25,719 nt of DNA from JAXLQL01 sp046331625 (GCA_046331625.1 JAXLQL010000057.1:1-25719), one strand, 5' to 3'; positions 7,189-16,604 are shown, counted from the stretch's first letter. The notes: generated from the letters alone by a model not told the origin. Numbers and translations: made by a program.

Positions 7189-7821
7189 ATGGATTCTGTC
7201 GCCGTTGCCCCGCGCGCCGTGGAAGACGAAGCCGAACTGCGCGCCTGCTACGATCCGGTGCTCGAGCGCGCGCGCTTGAAAACGCTCCGCAAGCTCGACA
7301 AGCACTGCCGCGACTTCATCTCGCTCTCGCCGTTCGTGTGCATGGGCACTTCCTCCGAGCAGGGCGCAGACGTGAGTCCGCGCGGAGATGCGCCGGGATT
7401 CGTGCACGTGCTCGACGATGCGACTCTTGCGATGCCCGACTGGCGCGGCAACAACCGGCTCGATTCGCTGGCGAATATCGTCGCGAATCCGCGAGTGGGG
7501 CTGTTGTTTCTGGTTCCGGGTGTGGACGAGACGCTACGCGTGAACGGCGAGGCCGTGATCTCGACCGATTCGGAATTGCGCGAACGGTGGAAGGTGAATG
7601 GGAATCATCCGCGGTCGGTGGTGGTGGTGCGGGTGAAGGAAGCGTTCTTTCATTGCGGGAAGGCGCTGATCCGGTCAAAGCTGTGGGGGGCGGAGCACAA
7701 GGTGGAGCGGTCCGCGCTGCCTAAGTATGGGCAGATGTTGAAGGATCAGATCGAGACGGCGGAGTCGGCGGAGGAGATGCAGGCTTCGATCGTGGACGCA
7801 TACCGTACGCGGCTCTACTGA
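7189..7821 (+). CDS. PPOX-type FMN-binding protein, MSMEG_1061-like family
   Basis: A 210-aa soluble protein with the pyridoxamine-5'-phosphate-oxidase-like split-barrel fold. Recognisable family blocks are FISLSPFVCMGTS (43-55), DVSPRGDAPGFV (61-72), GNNRLDSLANIVANPRVGLLFLVPG (in pieces from 87) and ETLRVNGEAVIS (114-125), followed by FFHCGKALIRSKLW. These match the FMN-dependent group named after MSMEG_1061/DR_2398. Members bind flavin and probably reduce or oxidise small molecules; true PdxH activity is not expected. The ATG at 7189 is preferred over a GTG at 7156, which would overlap the transporter by 23 bases. A GGAG (7172-7175) lies 13 bases upstream. It is the last gene of the 4250-7821 cluster. 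Confidence 0.87.
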   Translation: MDSVAVAPRAVEDEAELRACYDPVLERARLKTLRKLDKHCRDFISLSPFVCMGTSSEQGADVSPRGDAPGFVHVLDDATLAMPDWRGNNRLDSLANIVANPRVGLLFLVPGVDETLRVNGEAVISTDSELRERWKVNGNHPRSVVVVRVKEAFFHCGKALIRSKLWGAEHKVERSALPKYGQMLKDQIETAESAEEMQASIVDAYRTRLY

Positions 7822-7875
7822 TTTCTCGCTCTCCAGAGCACCGCGCGATACACTGGACTTCTACAGGAGGACCAG

Positions 7876-10800
7876 ATGCGCGCCCGCGTATTTCCGGTTT
7901 TTTTCGTTTGTGCCACTGCACTCGCGACTCCCGCCAGCGAAGTTCTCGGCAAGATTCCCGCCTATTTCGAATCCAACATCGGACAATTTGATGAAACTGT
8001 GAGGTACTCCGCGCGCGGCGGTGGACTCGCGATGTTTCTTACCGAGCGCGAGACCGTGTTGGCCGGGCGCGGCAGCGCGATTCGGATGAAGCTCGAAGGC
8101 TCGCGCATGGAGACGGCGCTCGAGGCGCTGGATCGGCAACCGGGCATCAGTAACTACTATCGCGGCAATGATCCGAAGCGCTGGCGCGTGGGAGTTCCGC
8201 ACTATGCGAAGGTTGTCCGGCGCGGCGTGTATGACGGGATCGACGTCGCCTACTATGGCAACGGGCGGCGGATCGAGTATGACTTCGTAGTGGCGCCGGG
8301 CGCGGATCCGGGCGTGATTCGTCTGGCATATGACGGAGCCGAAAAGATCCAGGTCGATGGCGGTGATTTGGTGCTGAGCACACGCGCGGGTGAGTTCCGG
8401 CAACACAAGCCGCTGGTGTATCAGGAGGTGGCTGGCCGGCGTGTGGAGGTGGAGGCGCGGTACCGGTTGCGTGGGGTGGAGGTGGGGTTCGAGTTGGCGG
8501 GGTATGATCGCTCGAAGGCGGTGGTGATCGATCCGGTGCTCACATACGGAACCTATCTCGGTGGCTCTTCTTTCGATTCTGTCTTTGCTGTCGGCGTGTC
8601 GCCAACCGACAACGCGATCTACGTGACTGGCCAGACGCTTTCTACGGATTTCCCGCTTGTCTCGCCAGTCGACTCGTCCCAAGTATTGGGCGACGCCTTC
8701 GTCACGAAGATGGCGGCCAATGGCCAGACGCTGCTGTTTTCCACGTATTTCGGGGGCAGTGGAACCGAGCGCCCCGCGAGCCTTGCTGTGCATGCGGCCG
8801 GAGACGTCGTAGTGTGCGGCACTACGGACTCCCGCGACTTGTCTCTCGTGAATCCGGTGCAAACTTCCCCGGCGCCGAGCTTCGTGGCTCGCTTCGGGTC
8901 GTCCGGAGCGATTGTCTATTCCACGTACCTGGGCGGAAGCGGAATAGGGTTGGCTGCGGATAGCGTCTCCGCTGTGGCGTTCGATGCCGCAGGAAATGCC
9001 TACGTTGCGGGGAAGGCGCAGTCGGCGGACTTCCCGGGATTCGTACCCGGCGCCGGAGGTGACGGATTCATCATCAAGCTTTCGCCGTCTGGTTCGAGCC
9101 GTTTGTTCTCGATGCGATTGGGCGGCAGCCGTGCGGACGAAATCCGATCGATGGCCGTCGACAACTCTGGCGTCTACGTCACCGGTTCCACTGAGAGCTT
9201 GGATTTCCCAGCTACCGGAGGGTTCCAACGAGACGGTGGCGGCAGCTGGGACGCATTCGTGACCAAAGTCAAACTAGACGGCTCAGGGATCTTGTATAGC
9301 AGCTACCTCGGAGGCAACCAGAACGACGCGGGCAATGGCATTGCGGTCGGCCCGGACGGATCCGCCTACGTCACGGGCGGTACGGGGTCAACCGATTTCC
9401 CGGTGAGGAACGCAGCGTTTCCTCGATGGCAGGGATTGTTCGATGCGTTCGTGGCCAAGATCAGCCCTGCTGGAGAATCGATGCTCTACTCGACCTTCAT
9501 CGGCGGCTCGGATGCAGACAGTGGGGCGGCCATTGCGGTCGCGGGCGATGGCTCTGCCGCGATCATTGGCTCCTCTGCTTCCACTGACCTGCCCTCGTAC
9601 GGAGCGCTCTACTGGAATAACAAGAGCCGAAATAGTGTTTTCGTGGCCAAGCTGACTTCCTCCGGAACACTCCGTTATCTCACCTTCTTTGACGGCTCAG
9701 TGGCGAACTTCCCCGGCGGCATCGCGCTCTTGGGCACGTCGGAGATAGTCATCGGAGGCAGCACCAGCGGTACCTTGCCACTTCGCGATGCGTACAACTC
9801 TGCTCTGGCAGGCTGGTCAGATGCCTTCATCGCGCGCCTCGCCGATGGTCCTTCGCCAGTGAGGATCGCGGTGACGACATCACCAGCGGGCCGCCGGTTC
9901 GAGGTCGACGGCGTTACCTACACCGGCTCCGCCACGTTCGGTTGGCAGCCTGGCGTCGTGCACTCGCTCAATGCGTTGTCACCGCAGACGGATGGCAGTG
10001 CGGGTTACGTCTTGACCTCGTGGTCGCAAGGAGGTGCGGCTGTTCAAAGCATCGTCGCTCCATCGGTGGACACTACCTACACGGCAACCTATTCGAGTGC
10101 TGGTTGCACGTACTCGTTCGGTGCGCCTAGCGTACCGCTAGATGCTGAGGGTTCGTGGAAGGAAGTCAACTGGAACACAGCCGACGGGTGCCCGTGGGAA
10201 ATCACGAGCACAGCTAGTTGGATCCGGTTCCCATCGGGGCCGAACGCTGGCCCTCTTCGGATGCGGATTGGAGCGGAAACGAATCTGTCCGGCCCTCGTA
10301 CGGGTGAATTGAGGTTCGCGGGCAGAACCTTGACGGTGACTCAATCCGGTGGTCGGGCGAGCCTGGCGGCTCCAAGGCTGGCTGTGCCAGAGTTTTTCAC
10401 ACCGCTCGCTAAAACGACGTTCTCATGGCAGCCAGTCGTAGGTGCAACTGGGTACGAGGTCCTGATGAGAATGGGTGTCTCCTACACGGGACCTCCCACC
10501 GCATATCACGAGTTCCGACCCTTTGACGCTCCCACTTCAGTGACTCTCGAACTTCCGTCTCTTGGTTGGACGATTTACGTCCGTGCCTGTGCAGGCGGCT
10601 TCTCCGACGACACCTGCGGTCCGTACGCAGCCTCGGGTACCTTATGGTCGGCCAATTCAATCCCGGCCCCAACCATCCTCTCACCGCTCCCCGATCAAAT
10701 ATTCCGCTCGTCAACTCAGGAGTTCCGTTGGCAGCCGGTCCCGGGTGCGACAAGCTACGAGGTAGCGCTCCTTGATCTTCTTGACCCCCGTGGCGTACCG

Positions 10801-11853
10801 GAAATGCAAATCAGGACTCCGGGGACCTCGACAATCTATTCGATGAAGGGCTCTGGGCGCTACCTTCTACGCGTCGTCTCTTGCACCGACGGTTGCGGAT
10901 TTGGTTCGACGGTGACGTTTGTGACCAACCTGCCTCCCATACCAGTTTCTCCTCCTACGATCACCTCGACCACCAATACCGGCGGCAACTCCTACCGCTT
11001 CACGTGGACCGCAGTCACAGGAGCAGACATCTACCGCATCGCCGCCATACAACCGAATTCCGGGCCTGGCGGCGGAGCTTTGACCGTCGCGTCCACCCAG
11101 ACGACGGCAACGGACGTGACGATGACGATTCCGCCTGGGCAGGCCAGCGTGATCGTGGCGGCTTGCAACGGTCGAGGATGCGGACCGTATTCCGCACCCG
11201 CATCGATCAATCCGAGTAGCGCTGCCCCTGCGGCGCCCATTTTGGGCCAACCGATCCCGGTGACCAATGTCGACGGACCCTTCGTTCTGTTCACCTGGAG
11301 CCGCGTGCCGGGCGACAACGGGTCAAACACGCAATACCGGCTCTACGCCCAAGACCTCTCGCGTGGCCGCCCAGGGCTCGACGTACAAACCACGAACAAC
11401 TTCTACGGCGCTCTGTTCACGGCTGAAGGCCGGCGCTATGACGCGGTTGTCGCGGCAAATCCCGGACCCAGTCAAACAGTTGGGCCGCCGACTGGCTTCA
11501 TCGTTCAAGGCACGAGTCCAACGTCGCCGACGCCGGTGGCCCCCACGCATGGCGGCCAGGTCCCGCAGGGCACGGTTGGCTTGGAATGGACGCCAGTCTC
11601 TGGCGCCTCGTTTTATCAATGGGCGGTCTTCAGGGCAGGAGACTCGAGCATGTTGGCTACCGGACTCACGCCCTTGACTTCGGCTTCCGCTCGTCTGCCT
11701 CCCTTGGGAGCGGGCGCGCGCTACAGCCTGATCGTGCGAGCTTGTCCCGGGCTCATCGCCGATGGTTGCCTTCTTGGGTCCGATGCGGTGTGGGGACCTT
11801 GGTCGAACTCGGCCGGCGGAGGCGGCGTGACGAACTTCACTGTTGTGCCGTAG
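7876..11853 (+). CDS. Giant secreted SBBP beta-propeller / BACON / FN3-like protein, paralogue A
   Basis: This 1325-aa protein starts with a signal peptide (MRARVFPVFFVCATALATPA) and an N-terminal domain of the kind always paired with SBBP repeats (about 24-222; ARGGGLAMFLTERE, GISNYYRGNDPKRWR, YDFVVAPGADP, VVIDPVLTYGTYLGG). Seven SBBP repeats follow (224-657), e.g. YSTYLGGSG, GNAYVAGKAQSADFP and VYVTGSTESLDFP. Next are a divergent InlB/Flg_new-like repeat (661-741, YVLTSWSQGG), a BACON-like domain (743-826, GCPWEITSTASWI, LTVTQSG) and about five FN3-like modules with the FxWxPVxGAxxYEV pattern. AGGAGG (7865-7870) lies 5 bases before the ATG. The family is abundant in Solibacter-like acidobacteria. 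Propeller and Ig-like domains point to binding at the cell surface; no catalytic motif is visible and the true role is unknown. A paralogue follows 10 bp downstream. Confidence 0.92.
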   Translation: MRARVFPVFFVCATALATPASEVLGKIPAYFESNIGQFDETVRYSARGGGLAMFLTERETVLAGRGSAIRMKLEGSRMETALEALDRQPGISNYYRGNDPKRWRVGVPHYAKVVRRGVYDGIDVAYYGNGRRIEYDFVVAPGADPGVIRLAYDGAEKIQVDGGDLVLSTRAGEFRQHKPLVYQEVAGRRVEVEARYRLRGVEVGFELAGYDRSKAVVIDPVLTYGTYLGGSSFDSVFAVGVSPTDNAIYVTGQTLSTDFPLVSPVDSSQVLGDAFVTKMAANGQTLLFSTYFGGSGTERPASLAVHAAGDVVVCGTTDSRDLSLVNPVQTSPAPSFVARFGSSGAIVYSTYLGGSGIGLAADSVSAVAFDAAGNAYVAGKAQSADFPGFVPGAGGDGFIIKLSPSGSSRLFSMRLGGSRADEIRSMAVDNSGVYVTGSTESLDFPATGGFQRDGGGSWDAFVTKVKLDGSGILYSSYLGGNQNDAGNGIAVGPDGSAYVTGGTGSTDFPVRNAAFPRWQGLFDAFVAKISPAGESMLYSTFIGGSDADSGAAIAVAGDGSAAIIGSSASTDLPSYGALYWNNKSRNSVFVAKLTSSGTLRYLTFFDGSVANFPGGIALLGTSEIVIGGSTSGTLPLRDAYNSALAGWSDAFIARLADGPSPVRIAVTTSPAGRRFEVDGVTYTGSATFGWQPGVVHSLNALSPQTDGSAGYVLTSWSQGGAAVQSIVAPSVDTTYTATYSSAGCTYSFGAPSVPLDAEGSWKEVNWNTADGCPWEITSTASWIRFPSGPNAGPLRMRIGAETNLSGPRTGELRFAGRTLTVTQSGGRASLAAPRLAVPEFFTPLAKTTFSWQPVVGATGYEVLMRMGVSYTGPPTAYHEFRPFDAPTSVTLELPSLGWTIYVRACAGGFSDDTCGPYAASGTLWSANSIPAPTILSPLPDQIFRSSTQEFRWQPVPGATSYEVALLDLLDPRGVPEMQIRTPGTSTIYSMKGSGRYLLRVVSCTDGCGFGSTVTFVTNLPPIPVSPPTITSTTNTGGNSYRFTWTAVTGADIYRIAAIQPNSGPGGGALTVASTQTTATDVTMTIPPGQASVIVAACNGRGCGPYSAPASINPSSAAPAAPILGQPIPVTNVDGPFVLFTWSRVPGDNGSNTQYRLYAQDLSRGRPGLDVQTTNNFYGALFTAEGRRYDAVVAANPGPSQTVGPPTGFIVQGTSPTSPTPVAPTHGGQVPQGTVGLEWTPVSGASFYQWAVFRAGDSSMLATGLTPLTSASARLPPLGAGARYSLIVRACPGLIADGCLLGSDAVWGPWSNSAGGGGVTNFTVVP
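8011..8534. repeat. Near-identical block, copy 1 (N-terminal domain of paralogue A)
   Basis: Matches 11999-12522 without gaps at a constant offset of 3988. By hand there are about 34 differences in 524 bases (about 93.5% identity). The first 179 bases (8011-8189) contain a single mismatch, at 8126. Identity drops sharply just upstream of 8011 and downstream of 8534. Confidence 0.95.
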
Positions 11854-11863
11854 AGGAGCAAAG

Positions 11864-14800
11864 ATGCGCCCCAAATGCTATGCGATGTTGATCTCAGCGG
11901 CGGTTACGATCGCAGCGCCGCGGGTGGAGCCGCTCGGGCAGATTCCTCTCTTTTTCGAGCCCAACCTCGGGCAGGCTCACGATTCGGTCAAGTTCACGGC
12001 GCGCGGCGGTGGACTCGCGATGTTTCTTACCGAGCGCGAGACCGTGTTGGCCGGGCGCGGCAGCGCGATTCGGATGAAGCTCGAAGGCTCGCGCATGGAG
12101 ACGGCGCTCGAGGTGCTGGATCGGCAACCGGGCATCAGTAACTACTATCGCGGCAATGATCCGAAGCGCTGGCGCGTAGGTGTGCCGCATTATGCGAAGG
12201 TTGTCCGGCGCGGTGCCTATGAGGGGATCGACGTCGCCTACTATGGCAACGGGCGGCGGATCGAGTATGACTTCGTAGTAGCGCCGGGCGCGGATCCGGG
12301 CGTGATTCGCATGGCGTATGACGGCGCGGACAACGTCCGCATCGATGGCGGCGATTTGGTGCTGAGCACGCGGGTGGGGGAGTTCCGGCAACACAAGCCG
12401 CTGGTGTATCAGGAGGTGGCGGGCCGGCGTGTGGAGCTGGAGGCGCGGTACCGGTTGCGTGGGGTGGAGGTGGGGTTCGAGTTGGCTGGGTATGATCGGT
12501 CGCGGCCGGTGGTGATTGATCCAGAGTTGACGTATGGGACGTATCTCGGCGGTGCTGGCGCGGACATCGCGTTTGCCGTGGGTGTTGATCTGTCGGGCTT
12601 CGTCTACGTGGGCGGATCTACGCGTTCTCCCGACTTTCCGCTGGTCAAGCCGGTCGACACCACACAAACGATGCGGGAAGGATTCATCTCGAAATTGAGT
12701 CCAGACGGGCGATCTCTCGTCTACTCGACATACTTCGGCGGCGACGGCGACGACTACGTGCGGGGCCTCTCGCCATTGTTGTCAGGCGATGTCCTCGTTT
12801 GTGGACACACCGAGTCTAGGAACATGCCGGTGCTCAACGCGCTCCAGGCAGCCACGGCTGGTGACACTTCCGGATTCGTTGCGCGCTTCAGCGCGACCGG
12901 TAGCTTGATCTACTCCACGTATCTCGGCGGCGGAAGCGGCGACACTGCAGCCGCGATCGCGTCTGACAACAGCGGAAATGCATATGTTGTCGGATACGCC
13001 AGTTCGCCGAACTTTCCCGGACTCGCGGCTAGTAGTGGCAGCGACGGCTTCCTCGTCAAACTATCGCCGTCCGGCTCGAGTCGCCTGTTTACCCTCCGCA
13101 TCGGCGGGAGTTCATACGACCAGGCGGATGCTGTTGCGGTAGACGGAACCGGCGTCTACGTCACGGGGTCCACTGGTAGTCGTGACTTCCCAACTCCTGG
13201 CGGTTTTCAGAAGGATTTGGCTGGCGGCTTCGATGCGTTTGTCGTGAAGGCCAAGCTTGACGGAAGTGGACTTCTCTACGGCACATACCTCGGGGGAGGT
13301 GGGGAGGATCACGGTTTCGGCGTTGCAGTCGATGGCGCCGGGAACGCTTACGTGACCGGCTCGACAGATTCGCGAGACGCTCCGCCGCCAACGTTCCTGG
13401 CCCAAAGCGGTTTCTTTCTGCAGCCGAGGGGCAAGGATGCCTTTGTAGCCAAGATCTACCAGAGCGGGAGCCTCCTTGCTTATGCCACGCTGCTCGGAGG
13501 GTCGGGCGAAGACGAGGGCCGAAGCATCGCAGTCACTGCCGACGGCGCCGCGGTCGTCACGGGAAGCACCTCGTCGGCTGACTTCCCCGAGTACCGTGCT
13601 CTCCCAGGTGATGGCATGATCTTCATCACAAGGCTGTCTGGCTACGGGTATCCCGACTATTCGATGCGCTTCGGTAGCTTCATCGCAGCAGAGACCCCAG
13701 GAGCAGTCGCACTCGATAGTTCGGGGACCGCGATCCTTGCCGGAGCATCCGACAAGTCCGTGCCGGTGAAGGACGGCTTCGACATCACCTACAACGGAGG
13801 CATCGACGTGTTCGTCGTTCGCTTTGCCGACGGACCTCCTCCAGTCAGAGTTACAATCAGACCGTCCTCGCCGGGGCCGAGCATTACGATCGACGGGAGG
13901 CCGTACGACTCAGCCATGTCATTCCTATGGCAGCCGGGGAGTCAACACTACCTGGATGCAGGTAGTATTCAAACCGTAGGCGGGACAACGTATGCGTTCG
14001 AATCCTGGTCGCCGGGCGGACCATACCCGCAGGTGATCACGGTGCCTACAGTCGACGCCACCTATGTCGCGACTTTTTCGAGCGCCGCTTGCAGCTATTC
14101 AATGAACCCGTCTTCCCTCTCGTTCAATGTCGAGGGCGTTCCCATAGATGTCTCAGTCGACACCGCCGCAGGCTGCCCTTGGGAACTAACGTCACTGGAT
14201 GCCTGGATATTTGTCCCATATGGCCGCCGGACCGGGCCTTCGCGGTTCCGAGTCGCCGCTGCGGTCAACCTCGACACGCCACGCATCGGCCAGTTCAAGC
14301 TCAACTCTGTCGCGGTAACCGTGAACCAGGCATCCGGCGGGGCCGCTCTTCCGGCTCCGGCCGTTGCATCGCCGCCACCCGAAGCCTACAAGCCGAACTA
14401 CGGTGACAGCCCGCGGGCATGGGCCGCTTGGCAACCCGTTGCTGGCGCCACTGGGTACGAGGTCCTTGTTCGCGGGCCGTTTCCGGGCTCGCCCCCGCCA
14501 GACGCCATACATGAGTTCAGGTCAGCGGATCAGCCCAACTGGATTGAACTCGACCCAGGCTTCGTTGTTTCGCTCTACATTCGCGCTTGCGCTGGCGGCT
14601 TCGCGGACTCTCAGTGCGGACCGTACGCCTTCCGGAACGTGAACGGGGAGATTCCTCCGGCCGTCAGCCCAACGATCCTGTCCCCCAATTCCTTGCAGAT
14701 TCTCCGAACCTCCACCTGGGAGTTCCGCTGGACGCCAACAGGCACGACGCACTATCAAGTGATTCTCGAAGACACCAACAACAAGCCGGAGATGCAGCTT

Positions 14801-15838
14801 CTCACCACGGGGACCTCATTCATCTACTCGATGAAGGGCTCCCCAAACTACACTCTCAAAGTTCGCTCCTGCGCCGGAATCTGCATCTTCGGGACCCAGA
14901 TCGTCTTTCAAACAGAGATCCCTCCCATCCCCACGACGGCGCCGGCTTTGACGACCACCAGCGTTACGGGTAACGCGTACCGCTTCACCTGGAATCCCGT
15001 TGCAGGTGCGGACATCTACCGCGTGGCCGCAATCCAGCCAAACAGCGGACCCGGCGGGGGAGCGCTCACGGTCGCATCTGCCCAGACTGCCGTTCCCGAG
15101 ATCAATCTCGTGATTCCTCCCGGACGTGCAAGCGTAATTGTCGCCGCATGCAATGGTCGTGGCTGTGGCCCTTACTCGCCCGCACTTCAGGTCGATGCGC
15201 CAGGTCCCGCGCCTGCCGCGCCTATTATCGGCCAGCCCATTCCGGTGACCAGCGTCGATGGGCCTTTCGTACTCTTCACGTGGAGCCGGGTTCCCGGTGA
15301 CAACGGGTCAAACACGCCGTATCGCCTCTACGTGCAGGATCTCGCGCGCAATGCGCCAGCCCTCGACGTCATCACTGCGAACAACTTCTACGGGGCTCTC
15401 TTCATGGGGGAGGGGCACCGTTACGATGCCGTGGTTGTTGCAAATCCCGGCCCTTCGCAAAGCATCGGCAGGCCCGCCGGGTTCATCGTGCAAGGTGCGG
15501 CTCCCTCGACTCCGGTGCCCGTCGCGCCGACTCACGGAGGACAAGTCCGGCAAGGCAACATCGATATCGGCTGGAGTTTCGCTGGCCGAACTGGCAGCTA
15601 CCAGTGGGCGTTGTTCAAAGAAGGGAACTCGAGTCTGTTTCTGACTGGCATCGCCAACTTAACGTCTGCGTCTGTACGGCTCGCGGCGCAAGGCTCCGGC
15701 TCGAGGTACACATTGCTCGTCCGAGCATGCGCGGACGGGATCGATTACGGGTGCATGCTCGGTTCCGACCTCGGCTGGGGGCCCTGGTCGAACTCCGCCG
15801 GCGGCGGCGGGGTCACGACCTTCACCGTTGTCCCCTGA
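11864..15838 (+). CDS. Giant secreted SBBP beta-propeller / BACON / FN3-like protein, paralogue B
   Basis: This 1324-aa protein has the same domain order as its upstream neighbour. It starts with a signal peptide (MRPKCYAMLISAAVTIAAP) and an N-terminal domain (24-222). Seven SBBP units span 224-658, e.g. YSTYFGGDGDD, GNAYVTGSTDSRDAP and VVTGSTSSADFP. An InlB-like repeat (660-740, YAFESWSPGGP), a BACON-like domain (743-826, GCPWELTSLDAWI, VTVNQASGG) and FN3-like modules follow. Both proteins end in the same NSAGGGGVT-TFTVVP type tail. The ATG at 11864 is chosen because GAGGAG (11853-11858) is 5 bases upstream and a signal peptide follows; an in-frame GTG at 11843 lies inside the previous gene. 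The two genes are almost certainly one transcript and arose by tandem duplication. It converges with the methyltransferase gene (1-bp gap). No catalytic residues were recognised. Confidence 0.92.
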   Translation: MRPKCYAMLISAAVTIAAPRVEPLGQIPLFFEPNLGQAHDSVKFTARGGGLAMFLTERETVLAGRGSAIRMKLEGSRMETALEVLDRQPGISNYYRGNDPKRWRVGVPHYAKVVRRGAYEGIDVAYYGNGRRIEYDFVVAPGADPGVIRMAYDGADNVRIDGGDLVLSTRVGEFRQHKPLVYQEVAGRRVELEARYRLRGVEVGFELAGYDRSRPVVIDPELTYGTYLGGAGADIAFAVGVDLSGFVYVGGSTRSPDFPLVKPVDTTQTMREGFISKLSPDGRSLVYSTYFGGDGDDYVRGLSPLLSGDVLVCGHTESRNMPVLNALQAATAGDTSGFVARFSATGSLIYSTYLGGGSGDTAAAIASDNSGNAYVVGYASSPNFPGLAASSGSDGFLVKLSPSGSSRLFTLRIGGSSYDQADAVAVDGTGVYVTGSTGSRDFPTPGGFQKDLAGGFDAFVVKAKLDGSGLLYGTYLGGGGEDHGFGVAVDGAGNAYVTGSTDSRDAPPPTFLAQSGFFLQPRGKDAFVAKIYQSGSLLAYATLLGGSGEDEGRSIAVTADGAAVVTGSTSSADFPEYRALPGDGMIFITRLSGYGYPDYSMRFGSFIAAETPGAVALDSSGTAILAGASDKSVPVKDGFDITYNGGIDVFVVRFADGPPPVRVTIRPSSPGPSITIDGRPYDSAMSFLWQPGSQHYLDAGSIQTVGGTTYAFESWSPGGPYPQVITVPTVDATYVATFSSAACSYSMNPSSLSFNVEGVPIDVSVDTAAGCPWELTSLDAWIFVPYGRRTGPSRFRVAAAVNLDTPRIGQFKLNSVAVTVNQASGGAALPAPAVASPPPEAYKPNYGDSPRAWAAWQPVAGATGYEVLVRGPFPGSPPPDAIHEFRSADQPNWIELDPGFVVSLYIRACAGGFADSQCGPYAFRNVNGEIPPAVSPTILSPNSLQILRTSTWEFRWTPTGTTHYQVILEDTNNKPEMQLLTTGTSFIYSMKGSPNYTLKVRSCAGICIFGTQIVFQTEIPPIPTTAPALTTTSVTGNAYRFTWNPVAGADIYRVAAIQPNSGPGGGALTVASAQTAVPEINLVIPPGRASVIVAACNGRGCGPYSPALQVDAPGPAPAAPIIGQPIPVTSVDGPFVLFTWSRVPGDNGSNTPYRLYVQDLARNAPALDVITANNFYGALFMGEGHRYDAVVVANPGPSQSIGRPAGFIVQGAAPSTPVPVAPTHGGQVRQGNIDIGWSFAGRTGSYQWALFKEGNSSLFLTGIANLTSASVRLAAQGSGSRYTLLVRACADGIDYGCMLGSDLGWGPWSNSAGGGGVTTFTVVP
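11999..12522. repeat. Near-identical block, copy 2 (N-terminal domain of paralogue B)
   Basis: Partner of 8011-8534. 11999-12177 differs from 8011-8189 at one base only. The remainder has clustered differences, e.g. around codons encoding EKIQV versus DNVRI, so the block is itself a mosaic of near-identical and more diverged patches. Confidence 0.95.
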
Positions 15839-15839
15839 G

Positions 15840-16604
15840 TCAGTGAACGCGAGCGATGATCTCGAAGTTGCTTCCCAGCCTGCGCAATAACGGCGTGCGG
15901 ACCAGCGCTTCGTCGAGCAATCGCGCGGCCCGATAGCCGCCGCGCCACGAAGGAAACAGTCCGGCAAGCGGCGACGACACGAAATCGTAGTAACCGTACT
16001 CGGTCGCAAGGCCGCTCTGCGCGAACAGCCCCGCCGTATCGCGAGGCGACAACTGGCGCTCATCCGGCGACTGGTAGCTCTCCATCAACTTCGGAAACAG
16101 CAGTTGCCCGACGGCTCCGGACAAGCGGTAGCGGCTGGGGTCGAGCGCATAGAAGATACCGCCGGGACGCAGTAGCCTCGTCACTTGGCGTGGCACGGCC
16201 GCGAGCGCGGCATCTGACAAATGATGGAGAAAAAAAACCGCGATGACGGCGTCGAATGAGTGCGCGTCGAGCGCCGCATCGTCGATCGTGGCTTCCACGA
16301 AGCGGATGCCCTTGACGCCCTGCTTCCCGGCGGCGGCGCGCGCCTGGCGGATCGCCGTGGGGGAGAGGTCGAGTCCGGTGACTTCCACGCCGCGCCGGGC
16401 CAGCACGATTTCGGTGTCTCCGATGCCGCAGCCCAGACTGAGCACGCGGGATCCTTTCTCGATGCCGAGGCGAAACATTCTCGACACCATATGTTCCCGC
16501 AGCGCCTTTACGGCCGGCTTGGCGAAGTGCGCCGGCGCGAAGTCCGCGTACAGCTTTTCGTGGTATTCGAGTTCGCGGGCAAGCACGGCCCGCTCGTCAC
16601 TCAT
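15840..16604 (-). CDS. Class I SAM-dependent methyltransferase
   Basis: This 254-aa protein has the Rossmann-fold methyltransferase motifs: motif I VLSLGCGIGD (54-63), the acidic end of strand beta-2 VTGLDLSPTAI (Asp79), and then AALDAHSFDAVIAVFFLHHL and LLRPGGIFYALDPSRY. It belongs to the broad Methyltransf_11/25 type. The C-terminal part (SPLAGLFPSWRGGYRAARLLDE) resembles methyltransferases that act on lipids or glycans, but the substrate cannot be told. The ATG at 16604 has no clear Shine-Dalgarno. It lies 60 bp downstream of the SDR gene on the same strand and may be the last gene of that unit. Its stop is 1 bp from the stop of the SBBP paralogue on the other strand. Confidence 0.9.
   Translation of the reverse strand: MSDERAVLARELEYHEKLYADFAPAHFAKPAVKALREHMVSRMFRLGIEKGSRVLSLGCGIGDTEIVLARRGVEVTGLDLSPTAIRQARAAAGKQGVKGIRFVEATIDDAALDAHSFDAVIAVFFLHHLSDAALAAVPRQVTRLLRPGGIFYALDPSRYRLSGAVGQLLFPKLMESYQSPDERQLSPRDTAGLFAQSGLATEYGYYDFVSSPLAGLFPSWRGGYRAARLLDEALVRTPLLRRLGSNFEIIARVH

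Noticed and set aside
7822..7875. Promoter before SBBP paralogue A
   Set aside because: TACACT (7849-7854) fits a -10 at four of six bases but no -35 is visible; transcription could equally come from the upstream cluster.
7861..9228. 455-aa open frame on the minus strand
   Set aside because: It is antisense to the start of SBBP paralogue A, has no protein pattern, and is a by-product of high GC codon bias; a similar shadow exists opposite paralogue B (11894-12667).
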